Part shown: piece after piece, positions 8,226 to 16,852 of the stretch
How the letters are laid out: each line of letters begins with the position of its first letter
How positions within the stretch are numbered: position 1 is the first letter of the stretch
DNA from: Limnohabitans sp. Rim8
GTDB lineage: Bacteria; Pseudomonadota; Gammaproteobacteria; Burkholderiales; Burkholderiaceae_C
Length of the DNA: 62,251 bases
Assembly (NCBI GenBank): GCA_945901045.1
Contig: CAMDKK010000016.1
Span: forward strand, 1-62,251
Reading direction: 5' to 3'
Position numbers and translations under genes: made by a program
Notes under the pieces: generated by a model
Told to the model about the DNA's origin: nothing
Databases searched by the model: none
What the model saw: only the letters and a program-made list of their open reading frames with translations

Positions 8226-9140
8226 ATGTCAGTTTACAGTATGACCGGTTACGCCAGCGTGCAGCTCAACAAGCCTGCCGCAGAGGGTGCAACCGAGTCG
8301 CGCAGCACCACGGCGCAGCGTTTGGGACTGGAAATCAGATCGGTCAACAGCCGTTTTCTGGACCTGAGTTTTCGCCTGCCAGATGAATTACGTCAATTCG
8401 AACCGGCCTTGCGCGAGCTGATTACGCAGCACATCAAACGGGGGAAAGTTGAAGTCCGCGCCGTAGCCGACAGCGCCGAAGGCGCCACTTTGGAGCCATC
8501 TGGCAGTGCATTGCAGCGCTTGTTGCATTTACAAGACAAAGTGCAAACTTGGTTGCCCGGTGCACGTGATTTGAGTGTTTTCGATGTGCTGCGTTTAGCC
8601 AGCCAAGAGCGAAGCAGCAGCCCAGTGACGGAATCGTCCTTGATGCCGCTGGCACTGCAAGCTGTCCAAGCCCTGTTGTCTGCCCGTGAGCGTGAAGGCG
8701 CTCGCCTGGCCACCATGTTGCAAGACCACATTCAACAATTGCGCGCCTTAACCAAGGCGGCAGCGCCCCTGATCCCTCAATTAGTCGAGCAGCAGCGGAA
8801 CCGTTTTCTGGATCGCTGGAAAGAAGCCATGGCCCTGACCGATGGGGCGACCTTGCCCGAAGCGGCGCAAGACAGGGCCTTGACAGAGGCCGCCGCCTTT
8901 GCGATCCGCATTGATGTGGCCGAAGAGTTGACGCGAACAGCCTCCCATCTGGATGAAATCAGCCGATTGATCTCCAAAGGGGGGGATATGGGCAAGCGTT
9001 TGGATTTTTTAATTCAGGAACTGCACCGCGAAGCCAACACCATGGGATCCAAGTCAGCGGCACTGGAGTTGACCAAAATTTCGGTCGATATGAAAGTTCT
9101 GATAGAGCAAATGCGTGAGCAAGTGCAAAACATTGAATAA
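8226..9140 (+). CDS. yicC: YicC-family endoribonuclease
   Basis: 304-residue protein of the YicC/YloC family, recently linked to RNA cleavage and small-RNA turnover in E. coli. The start is typical (MTGYAS after a five-residue lead), [15 protein letters not shown] is at about residues 37-51, and the C-terminal DUF1732-type region contains the conserved [19 protein letters not shown] and EANTMGSKS blocks. AAGGAA lies about seven bases before the ATG at 8226. It overlaps no gene but is only 22 bases from gmk, a pairing common in proteobacteria. Confidence 0.92.
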   Translation: MSVYSMTGYASVQLNKPAAEGATESRSTTAQRLGLEIRSVNSRFLDLSFRLPDELRQFEPALRELITQHIKRGKVEVRAVADSAEGATLEPSGSALQRLLHLQDKVQTWLPGARDLSVFDVLRLASQERSSSPVTESSLMPLALQAVQALLSAREREGARLATMLQDHIQQLRALTKAAAPLIPQLVEQQRNRFLDRWKEAMALTDGATLPEAAQDRALTEAAAFAIRIDVAEELTRTASHLDEISRLISKGGDMGKRLDFLIQELHREANTMGSKSAALELTKISVDMKVLIEQMREQVQNIE

Positions 9141-9162
9141 GCCCCGATTCAAGAAAAAAACT

Positions 9163-9783
9163 ATGGAATACCCAGGAAACCTCTACGTCGTGGCCGCCCC
9201 AAGTGGCGCCGGCAAATCGAGCTTGGTGAATGCGCTGCTTGAGCTCGACTCCAACGTGCAACCTTCGGTGTCCCATACCACCCGTGCGCCCCGCGGGCAG
9301 GAAAAACATGGGCGTGAATACTTTTTTGCTTCGCAGCAGGAGTTTGACGCCATGGTGCATGGCGACGCCTTTGTTGAATGGGCGCATGTCCATGGTCACC
9401 GCTACGGCACCTCCAAAAAGATGATTGAAGAGCGCATGCATCAAGGTTCTGACGTGGTCTTGGAAATTGACTACCAAGGTGGCTTGCAAATCAAAAAAAT
9501 GTACGCCAATGCCATTTTGATCTTCATTCTGCCGCCGAGTTGGGAAGAGCTACGCTCCCGCTTGGAGCGCAGGGGGGAAGACGCACCGGACACCATTGAT
9601 CTGCGCATGCAAAACGCCGCTTTGGAGATGGCGCAAGCCAAAGAATTCGACTTTGTTATAATCAACGAAGTTTTCGAGCGTGCTTTATTTGACCTCAAGA
9701 CCATTGTTCATGCCCAAAGGCTGAAATATCTGGCCCAGCGTCGCGCCAGGGCCGGCACATTCAAAGCCCTGCACATCGTTTAA
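9163..9783 (+). CDS. gmk: Guanylate kinase
   Basis: 206-residue cytoplasmic kinase converting GMP to GDP with ATP. The P-loop APSGAGKSS is at residues 11-19; the GMP-binding part ([19 protein letters not shown]) and the [11 protein letters not shown] strand follow. The ATG at 9163 gives the canonical [15 protein letters not shown] start. An upstream in-frame start inside the yicC end is less likely. The enzyme feeds the GDP/GTP pool that the SpoT-type protein encoded two genes downstream also draws on. Confidence 0.96.
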   Translation: MEYPGNLYVVAAPSGAGKSSLVNALLELDSNVQPSVSHTTRAPRGQEKHGREYFFASQQEFDAMVHGDAFVEWAHVHGHRYGTSKKMIEERMHQGSDVVLEIDYQGGLQIKKMYANAILIFILPPSWEELRSRLERRGEDAPDTIDLRMQNAALEMAQAKEFDFVIINEVFERALFDLKTIVHAQRLKYLAQRRARAGTFKALHIV

Positions 9784-9827
9784 CGGCAGACCTTTCATTT
9801 TTTACCTCACTTTTTCCGGAGTACTTC

Positions 9828-10028
9828 ATGGCCCGCATCACTGTAGAAGATTGCCTGGAGCAAATCCCCAATCGCTTCCAACTCGTTTTGGCCGCCACTT
9901 ACCGTGCTCGCATGCTCAGTCAAGGCCACACACCGCGCGTAGAAAGCAAGAACAAGCCCGCTGTCACTGCATTGCGCGAAATTGCTGCTGGCAAAGTCGG
10001 CATTGAAATGCTGAAAAAAGTCCCCTGA
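9828..10028 (+). CDS. rpoZ: RNA polymerase omega subunit
   Basis: 66-residue omega subunit, which helps assemble beta' and forms part of the ppGpp site on RNA polymerase. The [20 protein letters not shown] start and the [17 protein letters not shown] segment are family hallmarks. A clear GGAG lies seven bases before the ATG. A strong terminator follows 53 bases after the stop, before spoT, so spoT may be read by partial read-through or from its own promoter. Confidence 0.97.
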   Translation: MARITVEDCLEQIPNRFQLVLAATYRARMLSQGHTPRVESKNKPAVTALREIAAGKVGIEMLKKVP

Positions 10029-10081
10029 TACGCGGCTCGGCCGATTCAGGCCGCCTCTCCATTTGGAAAAACAGCGATTAC

Positions 10082-10106
10082 AAAGCCCCTCTTGAGGGGC
10101 TTTTTT
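10082..10106 (+). terminator. Rho-independent terminator between rpoZ and spoT
   Basis: GCCCCT and AGGGGC form a stem with a CTTG loop, preceded by AAA and followed by six T. This is a canonical intrinsic terminator or attenuator sitting 56 bases before the spoT start. Confidence 0.85.
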
Positions 10107-10161
10107 GTGGGTTTTCCATTTCCAATCGCCAATCGTGCGGCCTGGCGTTACATTTGAGGGC

Positions 10162-12435
10162 ATGAGCGCAGTTACTTCATCCCTTTCACCCGCGCCCAAA
10201 AAGGGGGCGTCAGGGATGGTCATGCCTCAGCCCGGTCCTGCAGCGACAAATGCCGCGGCGGCCAGTTTTGCAGCGTTGACGGCCAAACTGAATTATCTGA
10301 GCCCTGCTGACTTTGAGTTGGTACGCCGAGCCTACCGCTTCGCCGATGAAGCGCATTTGGGCCAAATGCGAAAAAGCGGACAACCTTATATCACCCACCC
10401 GATATCTGTGGCCTCACAGTGCACAGAATGGAAATTAGATGCCCAAGCCTTGATGGCTGCTTTGTTGCACGATGCAATGGAAGACTGTGGTGTTTCAAAA
10501 TCCGAATTGATTGAGCGCTTTGGCTCTCCGGTGGCTGAACTGGTCGATGGTTTGACCAAATTGGAAAAGCTGGAATTCAACACACGCGAAGAAAACCAAG
10601 CCGAATCGTTCCGCAAAATGCTGCTGGCCATGGCACGTGATGTGCGTGTGATCCTGATCAAACTGGCAGACCGCACCCACAACATGCGCACCATGTCAGA
10701 CATGCCGCGTCACAAATGGGGCCGAATTTCATCTGAAACACTTGAAATTTATGCCCCCATTGCCCACCGATTGGGCTTGAATCAGACCTACCGTGAGCTG
10801 CAAGACTTGGCCTTCAAGCACTTGATGCCCTGGCGTTACGAGGTACTGTCAAAAGCCGTCTCCCGTGCACGCAATCGCCGACGCGACCTGATTCAAAAAG
10901 TGAAAATTGAACTGGAAAATACGTTCAGTAAAGCGGGGATGCAAACCCGCATCAGTGGACGTGAAAAAACCCTTTTTTCCATCTACCGAAAGATGGACGA
11001 CAAGCACCTGAGTTTTGCCCAAGTCACCGATATTTATGGCTTCAGGGTCATCTTGCCCACTGTCATTGAGTGCTACACCGCACTGGGCTTGCTGCATCAA
11101 CTTTACAAACCCGTTCCAGGTCGATTCAAAGACCACATTGCGATTGGCAAGGTCAACGGCTACCAATCGCTCCACACCACCTTGGTAGGCCCTTCTGGGG
11201 TGAGCGTCGAGTTTCAAATCCGAACCGAGCCCATGCATGTGGTGGCCGAATCCGGTGTGGCAGCCCATTGGCTTTACAAAGCAAATGTTCTGGGCGGGAT
11301 CAATGCAGAACGTTTGGGAACGCAGTGGCTCCAATCTTTGCTCGACATCCAAAAGGAAACACGCGACGCCGCCGAATTTTGGGACCACGTCAAGGTCGAT
11401 CTGTTTCCAGATGCGGTGTACGTGTTTACACCCAAAAGTAAAATCATGGCCTTGCCCCGAGGTGCCACGGTGGTTGATTTTGCCTATGCCATCCACAGCA
11501 ACATAGGCGATCATGCGGTCGCTGCCAAAATCAACAATGAGCAGGTGCCACTGCGCAGCGAGTTGAAAAACGGTGATGTGATTGAAGTAATCACAGCCCC
11601 AATCTCTGCGCCAAACCCTGCATGGCTGGGTTTTGTGAGGACCGGACGGGCCCGCTCCAAAATCAGGCATTACCTCAAAACCATGGCCCAAACAGAGTCG
11701 ATGGAACTGGGTGAAAGGTTGCTCACGCAGGCCCTGAGAGCCGAAGGCATCGACAAACAAATTGACGAGTTGAGCAAGCGACGACCGTTGTGGGACAAGT
11801 TGATGCGATTTACGGGCAACCGCAACCGACAAGACCTGCTCACTGATATTGGTTTGGGTAAGCGCATTGCCAGCATCGTGGCCAAACGCATGGCGACCTT
11901 GTTGTCCGAGATCGGCGAAAAACCCGATGCGCTTTTAATGACGCGTGAGCGCTTCATGGCTCACGAATCGGTCTCACAAGGCGCAATCACATTGGATGGC
12001 AGCGAGAACGCTTCCGTAACCTATGCCAAATGTTGTCACCCGATTCCAGGCGATCCCATTTTGGGCTACTTAGGTCGCGGAGAAGGCTTGGTCGTTCACA
12101 CCAACACATGTGGGGTAGGCAATAAGCTGCAGCAAAAGGACAGCGAACGATTTATTGGTGTCGAATGGTCAGATGAGCTTGTGCGCAATTTTGAAACAGG
12201 TATCGAAGTTACCGTCGTCAATGGCAAAGGCGTATTGGCACGTGTGGCCGGTGCCTTGGCCGCAGCTGAATCCGACATCATTCACGTGGACATGGGCCAA
12301 GAAGCAGCCCAAGACAGTGCGGTGTTGCGTTTTGTCATTTCAGTCACCGATTTAAGTCACTTGCAGACTGCCCTGCGGCATCTTAAACGCACGCCATCCG
12401 TGGTTCGAGCTGAGCGAATGTCCAGCACCAGCTGA
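10162..12435 (+). CDS. spoT: Bifunctional (p)ppGpp synthetase/hydrolase SpoT
   Basis: About 757-residue RelA/SpoT homolog that makes and degrades (p)ppGpp in the stringent response. The HD hydrolase domain is intact (HDAMED, then DRTHNMRT). The synthetase domain (RISGREKTLFSIYRKM, YGFRVI, YQSLHTT, EFQIRTEPMH), a TGS domain (VFTPKSKIMALPRG), a zinc-finger-like region (YAKCCHPIPGD) and a C-terminal ACT/RRM domain follow. I chose the ATG at 10162, which has GAGG just upstream; 10216 is possible. The gmk-rpoZ-spoT order is as in many proteobacteria. Confidence 0.95.
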   Translation: MSAVTSSLSPAPKKGASGMVMPQPGPAATNAAAASFAALTAKLNYLSPADFELVRRAYRFADEAHLGQMRKSGQPYITHPISVASQCTEWKLDAQALMAALLHDAMEDCGVSKSELIERFGSPVAELVDGLTKLEKLEFNTREENQAESFRKMLLAMARDVRVILIKLADRTHNMRTMSDMPRHKWGRISSETLEIYAPIAHRLGLNQTYRELQDLAFKHLMPWRYEVLSKAVSRARNRRRDLIQKVKIELENTFSKAGMQTRISGREKTLFSIYRKMDDKHLSFAQVTDIYGFRVILPTVIECYTALGLLHQLYKPVPGRFKDHIAIGKVNGYQSLHTTLVGPSGVSVEFQIRTEPMHVVAESGVAAHWLYKANVLGGINAERLGTQWLQSLLDIQKETRDAAEFWDHVKVDLFPDAVYVFTPKSKIMALPRGATVVDFAYAIHSNIGDHAVAAKINNEQVPLRSELKNGDVIEVITAPISAPNPAWLGFVRTGRARSKIRHYLKTMAQTESMELGERLLTQALRAEGIDKQIDELSKRRPLWDKLMRFTGNRNRQDLLTDIGLGKRIASIVAKRMATLLSEIGEKPDALLMTRERFMAHESVSQGAITLDGSENASVTYAKCCHPIPGDPILGYLGRGEGLVVHTNTCGVGNKLQQKDSERFIGVEWSDELVRNFETGIEVTVVNGKGVLARVAGALAAAESDIIHVDMGQEAAQDSAVLRFVISVTDLSHLQTALRHLKRTPSVVRAERMSSTS

Positions 12436-13002
12436 TCAAGCCTTCTGTCCAGCAGCTTGTGGGTACTCGACGTGCAATACCTCGATGGCGATCACGCCAG
12501 AGGGGGTGACCAATTTCAATACATCGTCAGTTCGTGCTTTTAACAGCGTGCGGGCAATGGGTGAAACCCAGCTCACCTCACCTTGGCTGCTGTCAGACTC
12601 ATCGATACCTTTGATGGTGACCTTCCTTTCGACTCCGTCGTTTTCCAGGTATGTCACTGTGGCACCAAAGAATATTTGATCGTTCCCGAAATGCTGGGAA
12701 GGCTCCACAATTTCCGCGATCTCCAATCGCTGGGTCAAAAATCGGATCCGACGGTCAATTTCACGCAAGCGTTTTTTGCCGTAATGGTAGTCACCGTTTT
12801 CAGAACGATCACCGTTGCTTGCAGCCCAATGCACAATGTCCACGATCTTGGGGCGCTCATCGTCCATTAATGTGAACAATTCAGCACGTAAACGGGCGTA
12901 ACCGGCAGGAGTTATGTAGTTTCGCGCACCCAATGGCAATGAAGGCAATACGATTTCGTCGTCATCTTCACCATCTGATTCACGTGTGAATGCTTTGCTC
13001 AT
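12436..13002 (-). CDS. greB: Transcription elongation factor GreB
   Basis: 188-residue GreB, which rescues backtracked RNA polymerase by stimulating transcript cleavage. It has the N-terminal coiled coil with the acidic tip (NGDRSENGDYHYGKKRLREID, about 65-85) and the FKBP-like C-terminal domain (VSWVSPIARTLLKA). An acidic lead of about 25 residues precedes the coiled coil and makes the protein somewhat longer than E. coli GreB. The ATG at 13002 is chosen over a TTG one codon upstream. It converges on spoT with no base between the two stop codons. Confidence 0.95.
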   Translation of the reverse strand: MSKAFTRESDGEDDDEIVLPSLPLGARNYITPAGYARLRAELFTLMDDERPKIVDIVHWAASNGDRSENGDYHYGKKRLREIDRRIRFLTQRLEIAEIVEPSQHFGNDQIFFGATVTYLENDGVERKVTIKGIDESDSSQGEVSWVSPIARTLLKARTDDVLKLVTPSGVIAIEVLHVEYPQAAGQKA

Positions 13003-13058
13003 CAAGCACCCTCAGTCTTTACGGCACGGGTTGTGCTGCATGATAAATACACAAATTA

Positions 13059-13088
13059 AAAAGCCCGCAACTTGTGTGGCGGGCTTTT
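13059..13088 (-). terminator. Terminator downstream of tRNA-Arg
   Basis: AAAAGCCCGC and GCGGGCTTTT form a perfect 10-bp stem with a 10-base loop. It lies seven bases beyond the CCA end of the tRNA-Arg gene on the minus strand. It is symmetrical and would also work in the other direction. Confidence 0.85.
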
Positions 13089-13094
13089 CAAAGT

Positions 13095-13171
13095 TGGTGC
13101 GGCTGGCAGGAATTGAACCCACGACCCCTTGGTTCGTAGCCAAGTACTCTATCCAACTGAGCTACAGCCGC
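13095..13171 (-). tRNA. tRNA-Arg (anticodon ACG)
   Basis: A 77-nt gene including an encoded CCA. The acceptor stem GCGGCTG pairs with CAGCCGC; the anticodon arm is CTTGG-CTACGAA-CCAAG, giving ACG, which becomes ICG after TadA editing and reads CGU, CGC and CGA codons. The T-arm GTGGGTTCAATTCCTGC is slightly atypical in the stem but keeps the GTTCAA loop. It sits between greB and the serine hydrolase gene. Confidence 0.95.
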
Positions 13172-13224
13172 TAAGCTTTAAATTATAGCACAAGAATAGA
13201 CAAGGCTTTCTTCAAGATTCGGTA

Positions 13225-14274
13225 TCAAGCGAGCGCTTCACAAACACGCTCGCAAAAACCATTTATTTGTGAACCCTCTGTCCAGCGCACGACCGCCACC
13301 AACTCTTTTTCCGGGTCTGTCCAGACAAAGGATGTGCCAGCGCCAATGCAAAAGTAACTCGAATCTGACGCAGCTTGGCTAATGTCCCTTTGTGTGTTGA
13401 GCCATACCAACATGCCGTACCAAGGTGCAATGTTGCAAGGCTCTTGTAGCTTTTGCACCCAATCGGCAGACAAAACTTGACGCGAGCCCACGCGCCCTTT
13501 GTTGAGCAGCATTTGACCTATCAAGGCTTGGTCGACGCTCGAGATGGACATTCCACCGCCCCAGTGCGTACCACCAGGTACCGACTGCATGCGCAGTCCA
13601 TCAATGTCGACCCAACTGTTAGCGTAGCCCTCCCACTTCCAGTTATCGCTCAGACCGCATGGCTGCGCAATGCGTTCTTTGAACACTTCGGGTAAAGGAC
13701 GGCGAAACAGATGCAACAGGGCCAGTGCCAACTGGTTGATGCGCACATCGTTGTACTCCCAATAGCTTCCAGGTCTTTGCAAAGGTCTTGCTTCGCCCTT
13801 GACACCCGTGGCAGGCGTAGCTTGGTATTGCAAATGACGGTAGCGGTCCACTTGATCAGGAATGCCAAAGCAACTGCCTTCCCATTCACTGGTTTGCTGC
13901 AACAAATGCAGCCATGTCACTTGCGCATTGTGCGTATCTTCAAAACCAATCCCTGGAACTTGCAGGTGCACCGGTTGGTGAATGTCTTTCAGCAAGCCGG
14001 TGTCGCAGGCGACGCCAGCAAGCATTGCCAAATAGGTCTTGGCAATCGAGAAGGTCAAGTCCGCGCGTTGTGGTTCTCCCCATTCGCAGACCTTGCGCCC
14101 AGACACATGAATGACACCGCTCACACCCCCACGCGGGTGAATGGGGCCAAGCAGTTGATTCCACGGCGGTGGATCCGCTTTGTGGATGCCGAAGTTGTCT
14201 AGGTTCTCGCGGCTCCAACTGGTTTCATGCGCACAGACGAAATCAATCGCATCTTGAAATTGGAGGGTCATCAT
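13225..14274 (-). CDS. Beta-lactamase-family serine hydrolase
   Basis: About 349-residue protein of the class C beta-lactamase/esterase family. The nucleophile motif S-x-x-K is seen as SIAK within ADLTFSIAKTYLAML (about residue 78), and a Tyr-containing motif YWEYNDVRIN matches the family YSN position (YND). No signal peptide is visible, so a cytoplasmic esterase or amidase is more likely than a cell-wall enzyme. The start codons ATGATG at 14274/14271 overlap the stop of the upstream Bug-receptor gene, so the two are probably co-translated. Confidence 0.85.
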   Translation of the reverse strand: MMTLQFQDAIDFVCAHETSWSRENLDNFGIHKADPPPWNQLLGPIHPRGGVSGVIHVSGRKVCEWGEPQRADLTFSIAKTYLAMLAGVACDTGLLKDIHQPVHLQVPGIGFEDTHNAQVTWLHLLQQTSEWEGSCFGIPDQVDRYRHLQYQATPATGVKGEARPLQRPGSYWEYNDVRINQLALALLHLFRRPLPEVFKERIAQPCGLSDNWKWEGYANSWVDIDGLRMQSVPGGTHWGGGMSISSVDQALIGQMLLNKGRVGSRQVLSADWVQKLQEPCNIAPWYGMLVWLNTQRDISQAASDSSYFCIGAGTSFVWTDPEKELVAVVRWTEGSQINGFCERVCEALA

Positions 14275-15239
14275 TCCGCTGTTGCACCCGAAGCAATCAC
14301 GGCTTTGCCCCATCTGTCGGTTTCAAGTGCAATGGTTTTAGCAAAGTCTTCAGCTGTGCCCGGAGTGGGCAAACCGCCAAGTTCAGCCAGTCGCTCGCGC
14401 ATTTTGGGATCGGCCAGGATGCGGTTGATTTCTTGATTGATGCGATCCACAGCTTCACGGGGGACGCCCTTGGGCATGCCAACGCCAAACCATGCAGTGG
14501 CCTCATAACCCGAGACCGTATCCCCCACCGTGGGAGTCTCTGGCATGGAGGGTTCACGGTTTTTGGATGTGACCGCCAAAGCCCGAATACGTCCCGATTT
14601 GATGTGCGGCACAGACGACGGCAGGTTATCGAATAAAACATGCACTTGCCCTGCAATCAAATCGGTCAATGCGGGGCCTGCGCCTTTGTAGGGAATATGC
14701 GCCATAGTGCAGCCGGTCATGTATTTGAAAAGCTCACCTGACAAATGCACCGAGGTACCGTTTCCGGAAGATGCCATGTTCACTTTGGTGGGGTTCGCTT
14801 TGCAGTAAGCAATAAATTCGGCCACGTTTTTAACTGGCAAGCTGTTGGTGATTACCATCACATTGGGGGTGCGCACAAGGCCGGCAACAGGCGTGATGTC
14901 GCGAATGAAATTGAAATTCAATTTTTTGTACAGCGTGGCGTTGATCCCGTTCGCAGGATTGACCAGCAGCATGGTGTAACCATCGGCTGGTGCGTTGACC
15001 ACAAATTCCGTCCCAATGTTGTTGCCGCCACCCGCCTTGTTCTCAACGATCACCTGCTGACCCAGGCGCTCACTCAAGGCTTGCGCCACGATGCGCGCGA
15101 GCACATCAGTGGTACCCGCAGGCGGGTAAGGAACCACCCATTTAATGGATCGGTTGGGATAGTCAGCCGCCCAACTGCTGGCCATGCTGACTGTCAAACC
15201 AACGAGCAAGGCTGCGGCCCATGCAAATCTGCGTTTCAT
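14271..15239 (-). CDS. Bug-family periplasmic substrate-binding protein
   Basis: 322-residue tripartite-tricarboxylate-type receptor. The signal peptide MKRRFAWAAALLVGLTVSMASSWA is followed by DYPNRSIKWVVPYPPAGTTDVLAR, the hallmark of Bug proteins, then GGGNNIGTEFV and ASSGNGTSVHLSGELF. Such receptors bind small carboxylates, nicotinate or amino acids in the periplasm. I chose the ATG at 15239 because the signal peptide begins there. No TctA/TctB membrane genes lie nearby, which is common for Burkholderiales Bug genes. The overlap with the serine hydrolase gene suggests a shared pathway. Confidence 0.93.
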   Translation of the reverse strand: MKRRFAWAAALLVGLTVSMASSWAADYPNRSIKWVVPYPPAGTTDVLARIVAQALSERLGQQVIVENKAGGGNNIGTEFVVNAPADGYTMLLVNPANGINATLYKKLNFNFIRDITPVAGLVRTPNVMVITNSLPVKNVAEFIAYCKANPTKVNMASSGNGTSVHLSGELFKYMTGCTMAHIPYKGAGPALTDLIAGQVHVLFDNLPSSVPHIKSGRIRALAVTSKNREPSMPETPTVGDTVSGYEATAWFGVGMPKGVPREAVDRINQEINRILADPKMRERLAELGGLPTPGTAEDFAKTIALETDRWGKAVIASGATAE

Positions 15240-15391
15240 ATCAAGGTCCTTTCTGTAGATGTTAAAAAAATGTGCTGAATACAAGCGCTCGTTACACAAC
15301 AATGGGGTGCAACTGCCAAGACATTTTTTCTTGGCGTTCATCAACACTACCGATCATTTGCAATGTAGCAATGGGATCACGCTTGTAAAAC

Positions 15392-16480
15392 TTAGCGGGG
15401 CAAGAGTCCATTTTGCTGCATGCGTTCGATCCAATAGATTAATGCGTCTTCGGTGTCCATGCAGCCATGAAAACCATGCTGATGCAACTTAATTGGGCTC
15501 AGTACGGCATTCGCAGGATGCGCCAATCCAAAGGCAAGAGAACGATCGGTAAACTGCCACGAGCTGCCAATCAGCTGCTCAAGCGAAAGAGTGCGTAAAC
15601 CGTGTTTTTGAACCACCTTTTGCCACAATGCTTCGTGTTTGGGCATCTCGCTGGCCAGCGCCATAGGCACACTGGGCCCCGCCTGCATACCAAATTTTTG
15701 CGCAATTGAACCCCAGATGTCATGCCAGACCAGCGTGTCGCCATTCACAACGTTGTAAGTTTCATTGGCCGCAATTTCATGGGTTGCTGTGAAGTGCGCG
15801 GCTTGCGCGATCAGCCGGCTGTCGCTTGCGGCATTGACGCATCGCCCCCCACCAGGGAAATTCAAGGGCTGCCCCATTTCCCGCATCAAGGCTGCATAGG
15901 CGCCAATTGCCGGCACGATATTCATGGGACTCGACACTGCGTATCCGAGGACCAATTGAGGACGCAAAATAGAGAAAGTCCAACTGGACTCCGGTTGCCG
16001 GGTACGCAACAAATCCTCTTGTAACCAATAAAAGTTCTCATGCCAGTGTCGCGGCCAGCGCTCTTTGGCAGGAACAGGTGCGGGTTCTACATGGCCACCG
16101 TAGGCTTTGGTCCCTTGCAAGATGGTGATGTGTCGCAAGCCCTTGGCTTTCGGCGTGAGCGCGTCCAATAAATTTTTCAACATGGCTTCGTTGACAGCCA
16201 TTTGCCTTGGATCTCGCCATCCTGCCACGAGTTCGGGTAACTCATACAAGGCGGCAAACAACACGTGTGTGACCCCCGTTAAGTTGGCCGCAGCAGATTC
16301 ACAGGCCGTCAGATCACAAAGGTCTACCGGAACATGAACAACCCCATCAGGAAGCGAGACAGGTCGTCTGGACAAGGCCATCACTTGCCAATCAGGCAAA
16401 GATGCAAAGTACTCCGTAGCCGCCATGCCAACAACACCACTGGCACCCGCAATCAGGATTGTGTGTTTTTTGCTCGACAT
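15392..16480 (-). CDS. PRISE-type SDR (progesterone 5-beta-reductase/iridoid synthase-like)
   Basis: 362-residue atypical SDR. The N-terminal NADP-binding motif is GASGVVGMAATEYF (residues 12-25), followed by LSRRPV, and the catalytic segment NFYWLQEDLL matches the NFYYxxED signature of PRISE enzymes, with the Tyr kept. Known members reduce enones and other activated C=C bonds. The real substrate here is unknown. The gene lies upstream of the Bug receptor with a 152-base gap, so it may belong to the same small catabolic set. Confidence 0.82.
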   Translation of the reverse strand: MSSKKHTILIAGASGVVGMAATEYFASLPDWQVMALSRRPVSLPDGVVHVPVDLCDLTACESAAANLTGVTHVLFAALYELPELVAGWRDPRQMAVNEAMLKNLLDALTPKAKGLRHITILQGTKAYGGHVEPAPVPAKERWPRHWHENFYWLQEDLLRTRQPESSWTFSILRPQLVLGYAVSSPMNIVPAIGAYAALMREMGQPLNFPGGGRCVNAASDSRLIAQAAHFTATHEIAANETYNVVNGDTLVWHDIWGSIAQKFGMQAGPSVPMALASEMPKHEALWQKVVQKHGLRTLSLEQLIGSSWQFTDRSLAFGLAHPANAVLSPIKLHQHGFHGCMDTEDALIYWIERMQQNGLLPR

Positions 16481-16852
16481 ACTTGTGCCCTTTGTTTTTT
16501 CTTAAATTCTCGGCCATGCAACTTCTCAAGCAAGGCATCAGGCACTTCGATTTCAACGCCTGATGCAGACGCAGGCAAAGCCAAGCCACAATCAACTGAA
16601 CATAAACTTCGTGGATCGCCACCTCTGACGCCATGGAGACAAACTTGAACAGTGTTATCCCTAGGTTTTCAAGGTGCTTGGTCAGATGATTCTGCTTCAC
16701 AAGACCATGGTTAATTTGACTGTTGAGTTGCGAACAAATAACCCATCATGCCGCCAGATGGACTGTCGCTCAGTTGTCTGGCATCTGCCCGACACCTCTG
16801 AATAATGGTTCCGAACTCTGACAAACTTGAAACAACTTGGAAGGTCTTTGTT
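16481..16852. other. Divergent intergenic region with no supported gene
   Basis: The 372 bases between the PRISE-type gene and the cyclase gene hold short open frames on both strands, but none has a convincing start, composition or domain. The region must contain the promoters of both neighbours. I see no clear terminator or palindrome. Confidence 0.5.

Noticed and set aside
10849-11832. Minus-strand open frame of 327 codons inside spoT
   Set aside because: It lies opposite conserved synthetase, TGS and linker domains of spoT and has no motif of its own.
15315-15335. Inverted repeat GCCAAGA/TCTTGGC between the Bug and PRISE-type genes
   Set aside because: The stem is only 7 bp and is not followed by a T run on either strand, so it is not supported as a terminator or operator.
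16392-16700. Minus-strand 102-codon frame overlapping the start of the PRISE-type gene
   Set aside because: No ribosome site, no recognisable pattern, and it runs into a well-supported N-terminus in another frame.
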